Source: CAWEQO01 sp963811225 (GTDB lineage Bacteria > Chloroflexota > Anaerolineae > Anaerolineales > Anaerolineaceae). From it: 64,000 nucleotides of DNA. How positions within the stretch are numbered: position 1 is the first letter of the stretch; each line of letters opens with the position of its first letter. The notes beneath the pieces are model-generated. The model was not told where the DNA came from. It saw nothing but the letters and a program-made list of their open reading frames with translations, and did not search any database. Below are positions 47,427 through 55,854 of the stretch, in pieces. The translations under genes were made by a program, and so were the position numbers. The stretch lies in assembly GCA_963811225.1 (NCBI GenBank), contig CAWEQO010000018.1:186001-250000 (forward strand), in the 5' to 3' direction.

Positions 47427-47502
47427 TATTTCGCGCAGGATGCCGGGGCGCAAAGAAGAGTTAGTCCGTTCTTCTTTGCGCCCCGGCATCCTGCGCGAAA
47501 TA
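47427..47502. repeat. 33-bp perfect hairpin
   Basis: Arms 47427-47459 and 47470-47502, loop of 10 bases. It ends 10 bases beyond the stop codon of the tlpA-like gene (minus strand) and is probably its transcript end. Confidence 0.85.
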
Positions 47503-47511
47503 GCAGGCTTT

Positions 47512-48102
47512 TTATTCCGCCAGGTACGGCGTGATCTCTTGCTCCAGCGCTTCGGGTGTGAATAAGCCAATGTGGACGGTCTTGACGATGCCATCCCGCC
47601 CGACCAGGATCGAGGTCGGAAAGTTGCGGATACCCATGGCGTTCAGGACGTTCGTGCCCGGATCGAGCAAAACCGGGAAGGAGAGCCCCATACCGGCAGC
47701 GAAATTGGCAGCCGTGCCTTTGGCCTCACCGGCATTGAGCGCCAGAATGATGAAGCCCTCATCCTGGTGGGCTTGATAGTAGGCCTGCAGGTCGGGCATT
47801 TCTGCACGGCAGGGTGGGCACCAGGTGGCCCAAGAGTTAATCAGCACCGGATGCCCGGCGTAGTCACTCAACTTCACCGTGTTGCCCTCTAGATCCTGGA
47901 GGGCGAAATCGCCGAGGGGCGAGCCCTGGCGGGCAACCGTGACGCTCTGTGCTGGGGAGCGACCACCGGTCAGAAAGAACAACGCAATTAAGAAAAGCGC
48001 ACCGCCTGCGATGATGCCAATATTGCGGATGGTCGTGGCTCGCCGCCGGGCTGCCTGCCGTTCTCGCCGGGTTTGAGATTTGTTGGATGGTTTCTTTTCC
48101 AT
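47512..48102 (-). CDS. TlpA/ResA-type membrane-anchored thiol-disulfide oxidoreductase
   Basis: 196 residues. A basic N-terminus (KKPSNKSQTRRERQAARRR) precedes one membrane helix (IGIIAGGALFLIALFFLTGG), so the thioredoxin fold faces outside. AlkA-hydroperoxide/TlpA features are DFALQDLEGNTVKLSDYAGHPVLINSWATWCPPCRAEMPDL with the CPPC active site, and the cis-Pro loop RNFPTSILV. It probably reduces or isomerises exported disulfides, for example in cytochrome c or CuA maturation. Start 48102 is chosen by domain layout; no clear ribosome site is seen. It is divergent from the disulfide oxidoreductase gene. Confidence 0.85.
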   Translation of the reverse strand: MEKKPSNKSQTRRERQAARRRATTIRNIGIIAGGALFLIALFFLTGGRSPAQSVTVARQGSPLGDFALQDLEGNTVKLSDYAGHPVLINSWATWCPPCRAEMPDLQAYYQAHQDEGFIILALNAGEAKGTAANFAAGMGLSFPVLLDPGTNVLNAMGIRNFPTSILVGRDGIVKTVHIGLFTPEALEQEITPYLAE

Positions 48103-48387
48103 GTGCGTTTGTACCACTTTCTTTGAAACTGCCTGAGCAGATCCTTTTCTTTTTGATTCACCCACTCCGATCCCTCGGGTAGGTTCTATAGCGATCATTT
48201 ATTCGATGCAGGTCGGGAAAAAAAGTTACAGCCGGGCATGCAGAATTTGATGATTGGTTGTGTGTTGGCGACGCCTTCGTGTTTGAGTTTCCCCCACCAA
48301 CCGTTATGGTATAAATAGAGTAACTGCAGTAACAATAGCAAACCATCCCAAACTTGGGATTGGGGGGAATGATGAAAGGAGATTGGA

Positions 48388-49170
48388 ATGGCGCTTTTAG
48401 ACGATACCATCAAACCGCAAATCCAGGAAATCCTGGGGAAACTGGAAGGACCGGTCAAGTTGGTGGTGTTCACGCAGGGAGAAGGCGTTAAAGGGACAGA
48501 CGGTGCGGATGGAAAGACTCCATCGGTAGCAATGCCGGGTGAGGGCAAAGCCGGCGGTGGGCTGGAATGTGAAATGTGCAGCGAGACCCGCCAACTGGCT
48601 GAAGAAGTGGCCGGGCTGTCCGATCAAGTCAGCATCCAGGTACTGGACTTCGTCAAAGACGAAAAGGAAGCCAAAAAGTACGAGATCGATAAGATCCCGG
48701 CGATCACGGTGCTGAAAGGCGGCGACCAACCGGTGGATTATGGCATCCGCTTGTACGGCATCCCCTCGGGCTATGAGTTTTCCTCTCTCTTAGAGGATAT
48801 CCTCATGGCCGGCCGGGGCAAAGCCGAGATCAGCGAGAAGACTCAGAAGGAGCTCCAGAAGCTGGACAAGCCGGTCCATATCCAGGTATACGTCACACCT
48901 ACCTGACCGTACTGCCCGCAAGCCGTGGTGCTTGCTCACAGACTGGCCGTAGCCAGCGACAAGGTCACAGCCGATATGGTCGAGGCAACCGAGTTCCCGC
49001 ACCTGGCGTTCCGCTATCAGGTGTACGGCGTGCCCAGGATCGTGATCAACGAAGTCATCCATATCGAAGGGGCCGTACCGGAACAGTCGATGATCCAAGA
49101 ATTGATGACGGTGATGGACGAAAATAAGATGAAGCAGCTGCGGGATGAGAATAAGATGCAGCTGCAATGA
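48388..49170 (+). CDS. Protein disulfide oxidoreductase (PDO/glutaredoxin-like), probable selenoprotein with UPYC site
   Basis: The frame from 48388 to 49170 gives 260 residues with one internal TGA at 48904-48906 (residue 173). Two thioredoxin folds are present. The first has CEMCSETRQLAEEVAGL and cis-Pro DKIPAITVLKGG. The second has VYVTPT-U-PYCPQAVVLAHRLAVA and cis-Pro RYQVYGVPRIVINEV. In PDO proteins this site reads CPYC, so the TGA falls exactly on the attacking cysteine, and the frame after it is intact and PDO-like to the end. A hairpin follows the TGA directly. Selenocysteine is the favoured reading; a TGC/TGT to TGA error is the alternative. ATG 48388 follows AAAGGAGATTGGA. It would keep cytosolic thiols balanced. 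Confidence 0.78.
48904..48946 (+). promoter_or_regulatory. Bacterial SECIS-like hairpin after the in-frame UGA
   Basis: The UGA (48904-48906) is followed at once by CCG (48907-48909), which pairs with UGG (48944-48946). CUG (48912-48914) pairs with CAG (48939-48941). A perfect 6-bp stem GCAAGC/GCUUGC (48918-48923 with 48930-48935) carries the six-base loop CGUGGU. The apical loop lies 17 bases after the UGA and has a G in its second position. Both fit what is known of bacterial SECIS elements read by SelB. Confidence 0.6.
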
Positions 49171-49243
49171 GACCAAAAGGGCTCGCGCACCCGTATCTTC
49201 AACGTGCCGGGCCCGAATGTAGATTGATGAGGAGGTTCTATCG

Positions 49244-50590
49244 ATGGCAGCAATTGCCGGAATAGCCAGTCCGGGCAAAAAAAAGGAAATTATGAAGCTG
49301 CTGGAGGCCATGCAGTACCGCGGGCCGGCCGGGCAGCAAGTGATCGAGACAGACGGGGCTACGTTAGGGGTGGCTTGGACAATGCCCCAGGCCAATGCAC
49401 AAGAAAAATTAACCCAAAAAGAGATCGCACAGGACTATGCCGGGGAAGGCCACAGTTCCGAGGCGCATGATTCCCTTGACGGCCTGGTGTTGAAACGTGA
49501 CCGCCTGGGGGTTGCGCCGCTGTATTACGGACACACCAAAGAAGGTCTTCTGTGTTTTGCATCCGAAGTTAAAGCGCTGATGGACCTGGCAGACGATATT
49601 GAAGAGCTGCCGCCGGGTTCCGTGCTGAAGCACGGCAAGGTCACGCCGTATTACCATTTGGAAAAGAAGGCCCCCACCTATGAGGATTCGCAGATCATCG
49701 CCAAGAAGCTGCGCCAGAAGCTGGAAGACTCCATCGAAAAGTCGACCAGCCAAAAAGGGGAGATCGGCTCTTGGCTGTCGGGCGGGCTGGATTCGTCCAC
49801 CATGGCGGCCCTGGCGCGCCCGCGTGTGAAGCGGCTGTATACCTTTGCCGCCGCGCTCGAAGGTGCGCCCGATCTGGAAGCAGCCCGGGTGGTGGCAAAC
49901 TACATCGACTCGGATCACCAAGAGGTGATCGTCACGCTCGAGGATATGCTGGAAGCCCTGCCGGACGTGATCTTTCACCTGGAATCCTTCGATGCACTGT
50001 TGGTTCGCTCCAGCATCACCAACTACCTGGTAGCCAAGCGCGCTTCGGACTTTGTCCCGGCAGTGTTTTCTGGGGAAGGCGGCGATGAGCTGTTCGCCGG
50101 GTATTCGTACCTGAAAGACATGCAGCCGTCGGAACTGCCGGACGAGTTGATTGACATCACCGGCCGGCTGCACAACACCGCTCTACAGCGCGTCGACCGC
50201 TGCGCATCGGCCCACGGCACCGTGGCCCACACAGCCTTCCTCGACCCTGATGTGGTCGACTATGCCTTGCGCATCCCAGCCCGCTATAAGCTGCGTGACG
50301 GCACGGAAAAATGGATCCTGCGCCGGGCAGTGGACAATGCCCTGCCCCAGGCAATCGTGGAGCGCACAAAGGCCAAGTTCTGGGAAGGCGCCGGTGTAAG
50401 CGATCTGCTGTCGCAATATGCGGAGGAGAATATTTCCGACAAGGACTTCCAGGAAGAGCGCGACCTGCCGAACGGTTGGCAGCTGAACACCAAGGAAGAG
50501 CTGATGTACTACCGCATCTTCCGAGACCATTTTGGCGCTTTGGAAGACCTGTCGTGGATGGGCCGGACGAAGGGGGCGCCGGTCGTTTAG
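49244..50590 (+). CDS. Asparagine synthetase B-like protein without the glutaminase cysteine
   Basis: 448 residues, shorter than the 500-650 of AsnB. The N-terminus reads MAAIAGIA where class II glutaminases have MCGIAG, so the catalytic Cys is absent. The glutaminase domain is cut down (about 110 residues) and lacks the NGEIYN segment. The synthetase half is intact: pyrophosphate loop SWLSGGLDSSTMAALA, FSGEGGDELFAGY, and FLDPDVVDYALRIPARYKLRDGTEKWILRRA. It could make asparagine from free ammonia or adenylate another carboxylate. GAGGAGG precedes the start. It lies 73 bases after the selenoprotein-like gene. Confidence 0.85.
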   Translation: MAAIAGIASPGKKKEIMKLLEAMQYRGPAGQQVIETDGATLGVAWTMPQANAQEKLTQKEIAQDYAGEGHSSEAHDSLDGLVLKRDRLGVAPLYYGHTKEGLLCFASEVKALMDLADDIEELPPGSVLKHGKVTPYYHLEKKAPTYEDSQIIAKKLRQKLEDSIEKSTSQKGEIGSWLSGGLDSSTMAALARPRVKRLYTFAAALEGAPDLEAARVVANYIDSDHQEVIVTLEDMLEALPDVIFHLESFDALLVRSSITNYLVAKRASDFVPAVFSGEGGDELFAGYSYLKDMQPSELPDELIDITGRLHNTALQRVDRCASAHGTVAHTAFLDPDVVDYALRIPARYKLRDGTEKWILRRAVDNALPQAIVERTKAKFWEGAGVSDLLSQYAEENISDKDFQEERDLPNGWQLNTKEELMYYRIFRDHFGALEDLSWMGRTKGAPVV

Positions 50591-50595
50591 CGCCA

Positions 50596-50683
50596 GGGAA
50601 ACACTGAGAGGGGCAGACGCGTAGACACGGTGACGGCTATGTCCGTCACCGTGTCTACGCGTCCGCCCCTCTCAGTGTTTCCC
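50596..50683. repeat. 41-bp hairpin, one mismatch
   Basis: Arms 50596-50636 and 50643-50683, loop CTATGT. It starts five bases after the stop of the AsnB-like gene and is probably its transcript end. Confidence 0.85.
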
Positions 50684-50766
50684 AATTTCAAACCCTCGCC
50701 TCGGCTCATTTTTCAGCTACAATTGCTGCAAGGGGAATATTGGTTAAATAGAGGGAATAACAACAA

Positions 50767-51651
50767 ATGAGCAATCACAGTTATTCGAACACGCCAAATA
50801 AAGAAGACCACAAACTACCGAGGGGAAAAGAGGTCGATGGCATTAAGGCGGTCGACGAGAATGAAGGCAAACGCAATATCACCCGTGAGAGCCGGCCAAT
50901 TTTAAAACCCGATCAGCGCAGGGTCTACAGCCAGACGCTGCGGGCGCTCAACAAAAGCGGCATTACCTATGCCGTCGGGGCTGCCTTCGCCCGGCACGCT
51001 TATACCAGCATCTGGCGCTACACCAAAGACCTGGATGTATTCTTGAAGCCGGAAGATTTGAAAACCGCCATGGACGCCTTGGAAAAGGTCGGCTTCGAGA
51101 CGGAAGTCAAGGACGGACACTGGCTGGGAAAGGCCTGGAAGAAGGGCTACTTCATCGATCTGATCTTTGGGACCGGTCACGGACAGTTGCCCATCGACGA
51201 GGATCTGTTCCAGGGCAGTCAGAAGGCCGAAATCCTGGGGGTGCAGACCTACCTGGTCCCGCCGGAGGAGATCATCGCTTCGGCAGCCTACATCGCCGGG
51301 CGCAACCGCTTCGACGCCGGCGATATTGTCCACTTGATTCGAGGTTCGAAGGGCAACCTGGACTGGGAACGCATCCTGCACCGTCTGGGTGACAATTACG
51401 AACTGCTGCTGTGGCATCTGCTGCTTTTCGATTTTATGTATCCTGGTCACTCGGATTTTCTGCCCCAAGACCTGATGGTCAAGCTGTTCAATCGGGTGCG
51501 CAAGGGGTGGAAGAAACCGGAGAATAATCCGAAAACCTTCCGGGGCACACTGCTGGATCCATATTCCTATATCGTCGATATAGAAGATTGGGGTTATGAA
51601 GACCGCCGCAAATTCGAACCGCTGGTGAATGAGGAGGGAGAAGTATTGTGA
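50767..51651 (+). CDS. Nucleotidyltransferase-fold protein
   Basis: 294 residues. A disordered, charged N-terminus of about 55 residues precedes LRALNKSGITYAVGAAFARHAYTSIWRYTKDLDVFL. That is the G-(A/G)-A...H-x-...R-x-TKDLD pattern of the minimal nucleotidyltransferase (NTP_transf_5-like) fold, with the DLD metal ligands. FIDLIFGTG supplies the third acidic residue. The substrate is unknown. Its stop overlaps the start of the phosphoesterase gene, so the two act together. ADP/AMP transfer or sugar/antibiotic modification are all possible. Confidence 0.8.
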   Translation: MSNHSYSNTPNKEDHKLPRGKEVDGIKAVDENEGKRNITRESRPILKPDQRRVYSQTLRALNKSGITYAVGAAFARHAYTSIWRYTKDLDVFLKPEDLKTAMDALEKVGFETEVKDGHWLGKAWKKGYFIDLIFGTGHGQLPIDEDLFQGSQKAEILGVQTYLVPPEEIIASAAYIAGRNRFDAGDIVHLIRGSKGNLDWERILHRLGDNYELLLWHLLLFDFMYPGHSDFLPQDLMVKLFNRVRKGWKKPENNPKTFRGTLLDPYSYIVDIEDWGYEDRRKFEPLVNEEGEVL

Positions 51652-52352
51652 GAATCGCCGCCATCGCAGATATCCACTGCCGCATCGCCAATCAAGAAGC
51701 CATCGCAGAACTGTTCGAGGGGGTCAACGAGCAAGCAGACGTGCTGGTTCTGGCCGGAGATCTGACCGATACCGGTCTGACGGAGGAAGCCGAAACCCTG
51801 GTCAAAAGCCTCGAGAACATCAGCATTCCGATCCTGGCGGTCTTGGGCAACCACGACCACGAAAGCGGCCACGCAGCCGAGATCACGAAGCTGCTTTCCG
51901 AGCAAGGCCTGATTATGATGGAAGGCCAAATCCGTGAAATCGAGGGCGTTGGGTTTGTCGGTACGAAAGGATTCTGCGGCGGATTCGGGCGAAATATGGT
52001 TCAGCCGTTTGGAGAAGAGGCATTGAAGGTCTTTATCCGGGCAGGCATCAACAAATCCATCGAGCTGGAAAATATGGTGGCACGCATGCAGAGCAGGCGT
52101 AAAATGGCGATCTTGCATTACTCACCGATCAAGGAAACCCTGGAAGGTGAAGCGCCGGAACTGTTTGCTTTCTTGGGATCCGAGCGGCTGGCCCACGCCC
52201 TTGACCGGCAGCGGGTGGATGTGGTGCTCCATGGTCACGCTCACCATGGCTCACCGGAGGGCCAAACACCGGGGGGCATTCCCGTGTACAACATCTCCCG
52301 GTTCGTGCTGCAGACTTACAGCGGCAAACCGTACCGGATCATCCAGCTTTAA
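51648..52352 (+). CDS. Calcineurin-like metallophosphoesterase
   Basis: 234 residues. All metal-binding motifs are seen: ADIHC, LAGDLTDTG, LGNHDHESGH, ILHYSP and LHGHAHHG. No signal peptide. It starts with GTG at 51648, overlapping the nucleotidyltransferase stop. The pairing of a nucleotidyltransferase with a phosphoesterase suggests making and removing a nucleotide-type modification, which is inference. It is followed after 93 bases by a DUF2179 membrane gene. Confidence 0.88.
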   Translation: MRIAAIADIHCRIANQEAIAELFEGVNEQADVLVLAGDLTDTGLTEEAETLVKSLENISIPILAVLGNHDHESGHAAEITKLLSEQGLIMMEGQIREIEGVGFVGTKGFCGGFGRNMVQPFGEEALKVFIRAGINKSIELENMVARMQSRRKMAILHYSPIKETLEGEAPELFAFLGSERLAHALDRQRVDVVLHGHAHHGSPEGQTPGGIPVYNISRFVLQTYSGKPYRIIQL

Positions 52353-52445
52353 TGACCTTCGACTCCCACAACCAATCACGCGCACGCGAAGCGCCGGGAG
52401 CACAGGGAACATCGTAAACCACAAAACAAAAAGGAGCGAAAAAAA

Positions 52446-53027
52446 ATGAACTTCGGAATCGACCCGACGATCTATGCATGGGTAGTCTTGCCAATCTTGG
52501 TCTTCTTTGCGCGCATCATCGACGTTTCGCTGGGCACGCTGCGCATCATCTTTGTCTCTAGGGGGAGACGCAATCTTGCACCCATCTTAGGGTTTTTTGA
52601 AGTGCTGGTCTGGATCGTTGTGGTGGCGCAGGTGGTGAACAACCTGCAGGCCTGGGTTTCTTACGTAGCATACGCCGCCGGGTTTGCAGCCGGAACCTAC
52701 ATCGGCCTGACGCTGGAGAACCGGCTGGCGATCGGCATGATGGCGGTCAGGACGATCAGCCCGAACGCTCACAAGTTCGTCCAGCCGCTGCGCGACGCCG
52801 GGTACGGGGTGACTGAGCTGAGTGGAGCAGGCACGACCGGGCCGGTAAACGTGGTCTACACGGTCATCCGCCGCAAAGACCTCGGCAACGTGATCCATAT
52901 TATCCGCAGCATGGCGCCGAAGGCATTCGTTTCCGTCGAGGAGATCCAATCCGCCAAGGAAGGCATCTTCCCATCCGGGAAAGGGCCAGGAATCTGGGGA
53001 CTGCTGAACCTGAAAGGGAAGAAGTGA
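52446..53027 (+). CDS. DUF2179/UPF0316 family membrane protein
   Basis: 193 residues. Three membrane helices come first (VVLPILVFFARIIDVSLGTLRIIF, LGFFEVLVWIVVVAQVV, VSYVAYAAGFAAGTYIGLTLE). A cytosolic DUF2179 domain of about 85 residues follows (GYGVTELSGAGTTGPVNVVYTVIRRKDLGNVIHIIRSMAPKAFVSVEEIQSA). Family members are linked to small-ligand sensing but have no settled function. AAGGAG precedes the ATG. It is last in the run from the disulfide oxidoreductase. Confidence 0.88.
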   Translation: MNFGIDPTIYAWVVLPILVFFARIIDVSLGTLRIIFVSRGRRNLAPILGFFEVLVWIVVVAQVVNNLQAWVSYVAYAAGFAAGTYIGLTLENRLAIGMMAVRTISPNAHKFVQPLRDAGYGVTELSGAGTTGPVNVVYTVIRRKDLGNVIHIIRSMAPKAFVSVEEIQSAKEGIFPSGKGPGIWGLLNLKGKK

Positions 53028-53251
53028 AGTAGGGGGGATGGGGGATTGGGCGATTGGTAATTAGGCAATTAGGCAATTAGGAGCCTGATTGCCTGATTAC
53101 CAATCACCTGACTGCCTAATTGCCTGATTACCAATCGCCCAATGCCTGATTGCCCAATTGCCTGATTGCCCCTATGGACGTGATATGCCCCTTCGAACAT
53201 CCGCCCGGCAAGGGGTACTTTCCAATCAGAAATCGATAGTAGAATCTACCT
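53028..53251. repeat. Intergenic inverted and iterated repeat region
   Basis: A 31-bp inverted repeat (arms 53045-53075 and 53113-53143, one wobble) starts 18 bases after the DUF2179 stop. The units GCCTGATT, GCCTAATT and ATTACCAATC are repeated again between and after the arms to about 53171. This gives several overlapping hairpins. No gene is visible. Confidence 0.75.
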
Positions 53252-54823
53252 ATGACAAAATCCCCCATCCTCTTCTCCTCGATTGCTCTGCGGCTGCACA
53301 AGGCCGACACGGTGGCGGTGGCGCTGCGCGACATCCCGGCTGGAACGACGATCGTCCGCAACGACCTGCACCCGCCGGAGATGCTCGAAGTTCTCGAGAA
53401 CATCCCTTCCGGTCACAAGCTTGCATTGAGCCGCATCCATGCCGGCGCACAGGTGAAGCGATACGGACATGTGATCGGGCTGGCGGGGCGCGAGATTCCG
53501 CCCGGGTCTTGGGTGCACACCCACAACCTGGAGTCGATCGAGACGCAGCGGGATTCGCAGGTACGGGTGGTCGCGTCACAGGAACCGCCCCAGCCCGGGC
53601 AATCGATACGCAGCTTTCTGGGCTATCCCCATCCTTCCGGGCGGGCCGGGACGCGCAATTACATTGCCGTGATCTCCACGGTCAGCTGCTCGGCCCAGGC
53701 GGCGCGCGCCATCGCCGCCCACTTCACGCCCGAGCGGCTGGCGGCTTACCCCCATGTGGACGGCGTCATAGCGGTCACGCACGGCAGCGGCTGCAGCATC
53801 CCCGAAGAAGGTCTGTCGCACGTCTACTTGCGTCGGGCCTTGCTCAATATCGCCCGGCACCCCAACGTGGGCGCGTCCCTGTTCATCAGCCTGGGCTGCG
53901 AGGTTAACCAGATGGCCGCCGCCGTCGCTGCGCTGGTAGAAGAGACAGGCGACCAGCCCCACCCGGTCATCGGGCCGCATCTGACCATCCAGGAGCTGGG
54001 CGGCATCCACAAGACCGTGGCAGCTGGCATCCGGGCGGTGGAGGAGCTGCTGCCGCAGGCGGATCAGACCACCCGCCAACCCGTTCCGCTCTCGGAGCTG
54101 TGCATCGCCTTGCAGTGCGGCGGCAGCGACGGCTGGTCGGGCGTCACGGCCAACCCACTGGTGGGCCAGGTCTCCGACCGGGTGGTGGCGCAAGGCGGGA
54201 CGGTGGTGCTGGGCGAGACACCCGAGATCTACGGCGCCGAGCAGCTGCTAACCGGGCGGTCCGCCACACAGGAGGTGGGGCAGAAACTGCTGGAACGGGT
54301 GCGCTGGTGGGAACAGCAGGCCCAGACGATGGGTTTCAGCCTCGACAACAACCCCAGCCCCGGCAACAAAGCCGGCGGTCTGACTACCATCTACGAGAAG
54401 TCGCTCGGGGCGGTGGTTAAGGGCGGCAGCGCTCCGCTGCAGTCGGTGTACGAGTACGCCGAGCGGGTAACCGGAAGCGGCCTGACCTTTATGGACACCC
54501 CCGGCAACGATCTGGCGTCCATCAGCGGGCAGGTGGCGGGCGGCGCCAACCTGGTGTTGTTCACCACCGGGCGCGGCTCGGTCAGCGCCGGCATCCTGGC
54601 TCCCTGCTTGAAGATCGCTACCAACACCGGCATGTATGCGCGCATGCAAGCCGACATGGATTTCAACGCCGGGGCGCTGTTGGATGGCCTGACGATGGAA
54701 GCCGCCGCCCAAGACCTGCTGGACCTGGTGGTCGAGACGGCTTCAGGCAGCCAGACCCACAGCGAGAGCTTCGGCTTTCGTGAAGGTGAGTTTGTGCCCT
54801 GGCAGCCGGGGGCGATGTTGTGA
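53252..54823 (+). CDS. UxaA/GarD-family sugar-acid dehydratase
   Basis: 523 residues. An N-terminal SAF domain (VALRDIPAGTTI ... GREIPPGSWVHTHNLE, about 30-95) is fused to the UxaA core. The core has GYPHPSGRAGTRNYIAVISTVSCSAQAARAI, HGSGCSIPEEG, SLGCEVNQM, LQCGGSDGWSGVTANPLVG, TPEIYGAEQLL and GLTFMDTPGNDLASISGQVAGG. Members dehydrate altronate, galactarate or glucarate with Fe2+. The substrate here is open. The start has no clear ribosome site. It overlaps the transglutaminase gene by 4 bases. Confidence 0.9.
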   Translation: MTKSPILFSSIALRLHKADTVAVALRDIPAGTTIVRNDLHPPEMLEVLENIPSGHKLALSRIHAGAQVKRYGHVIGLAGREIPPGSWVHTHNLESIETQRDSQVRVVASQEPPQPGQSIRSFLGYPHPSGRAGTRNYIAVISTVSCSAQAARAIAAHFTPERLAAYPHVDGVIAVTHGSGCSIPEEGLSHVYLRRALLNIARHPNVGASLFISLGCEVNQMAAAVAALVEETGDQPHPVIGPHLTIQELGGIHKTVAAGIRAVEELLPQADQTTRQPVPLSELCIALQCGGSDGWSGVTANPLVGQVSDRVVAQGGTVVLGETPEIYGAEQLLTGRSATQEVGQKLLERVRWWEQQAQTMGFSLDNNPSPGNKAGGLTTIYEKSLGAVVKGGSAPLQSVYEYAERVTGSGLTFMDTPGNDLASISGQVAGGANLVLFTTGRGSVSAGILAPCLKIATNTGMYARMQADMDFNAGALLDGLTMEAAAQDLLDLVVETASGSQTHSESFGFREGEFVPWQPGAML

Positions 54824-55800
54824 TCCTACAGAAGCTGGCCGGCTTGTGCCTCTTGCTCCTCCTGATCGGATGCGCCCCAATGCCGGTCTCAGCGCCTCCG
54901 GCAGCGCCAACCCATGGCGTGACCGTTGTGGGTCAGCGCCAGTATATCGTGCGCCAGCGTATCACGCTTGCCAACCAGGGCGCGGGGCAGCCGCAGAAGC
55001 AGAATATCTGGGTGGCGTTGATCCGGGATTTTGCGCCCTACCAGGACGTGCAGTCCATGCGAGTATCACCCAGGGATTACGCCCTGGTGACGGACGAATA
55101 CGGTAACCAGTATGCCGAGTTCGATTTCTCCGGGCAACCGGCCGGGACGACCCAAACCATCGATATCGAGTACCGGCTGACGGTCCACGAAATCGCTTAC
55201 GATGTGAGCAGCTGCGAGGGACAAATACCGGAGAACTTAAGCGCCTATACCCGCCCCGAGCTGCACATCGAATCCGGCAACCCGCAGATTGCAGCCCTGT
55301 CGAAAGACTTATCGCAGGGCAAGGCCACGGTTTGCCAACAGGCGCGTTCCTTCTACGATTACATCGGCGACACCCTGACCTATGCTCCCAATGAGAAGAA
55401 CTGGGGCGCGCAGGTCGCTCTGGGGCCGATGGGCGCCGACTGCACCGAATATGCAGATCTGCTAGCGGCGCTCAGCCGGGCACAGGGCATCCCCGCCCGC
55501 TACTTCGAAGGTCTGCTCTACCTCGACCAGCAGTCGGACACCCAGGCCACCATCGAGCATGCCTGGCCCGAGGTGTACGCTCCCAACACTGGCTGGCTGG
55601 CGCTGGACCCCACCTTGGGGCGCACCCTGGGCAAACGCGACGCCTACTTCGCTCACTACACGCCCGACCACATCATCGTCACCAAGGGAGCCAATCCCTC
55701 GACCCTGCGCGGCAGCAGCTACTGGACTCACCTCTATTGGCCCGGCGACAGCGCCAGGATCAACGTCACCGGGAGCTGGCAGATCGAGCTGGTTAAATAA
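54820..55800 (+). CDS. Transglutaminase-like lipoprotein
   Basis: 326 residues. The GTG start opens a short signal peptide (LAGLCLLLLLIGCAP) with lipobox Cys. A beta-rich middle is followed by the transglutaminase core: ADCTEYADLLAALSRAQGIPARYFEG (Cys), EHAWPEVYAPNTGWLALDPTLG (His and Asp). Bacterial members are mostly proteases or amidases of the cell surface. It is coupled to the dehydratase stop and ends at a strong terminator, yet no functional link with the dehydratase is evident. Confidence 0.88.
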   Translation: MILQKLAGLCLLLLLIGCAPMPVSAPPAAPTHGVTVVGQRQYIVRQRITLANQGAGQPQKQNIWVALIRDFAPYQDVQSMRVSPRDYALVTDEYGNQYAEFDFSGQPAGTTQTIDIEYRLTVHEIAYDVSSCEGQIPENLSAYTRPELHIESGNPQIAALSKDLSQGKATVCQQARSFYDYIGDTLTYAPNEKNWGAQVALGPMGADCTEYADLLAALSRAQGIPARYFEGLLYLDQQSDTQATIEHAWPEVYAPNTGWLALDPTLGRTLGKRDAYFAHYTPDHIIVTKGANPSTLRGSSYWTHLYWPGDSARINVTGSWQIELVK

Positions 55801-55802
55801 AG

Positions 55803-55834
55803 AAAAAGATGCCGGCTCTCGCCGGCATCTTTTT
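55803..55834. terminator. Bidirectional intrinsic terminator
   Basis: AAAAAGATGCCGGC and GCCGGCATCTTTTT pair perfectly over a TCTC loop, with T-runs on both strands. It lies between the convergent transglutaminase and permease genes. Confidence 0.92.
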
Positions 55835-55854
55835 TCATCAACAAGCTTCAAACG

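Noticed and set aside
48388..49170. The disulfide oxidoreductase as a pseudogene split by a stop
   Set aside because: The stop is TGA at exactly the attacking cysteine, the frame continues without shift, the family sequence is intact on both sides, and a SECIS-like hairpin follows.
53041..53171. CRISPR array from the repeated GCCTGATT units
   Set aside because: Units are 8-17 bases, irregular, inverted and without unique spacers, and no cas gene is near.
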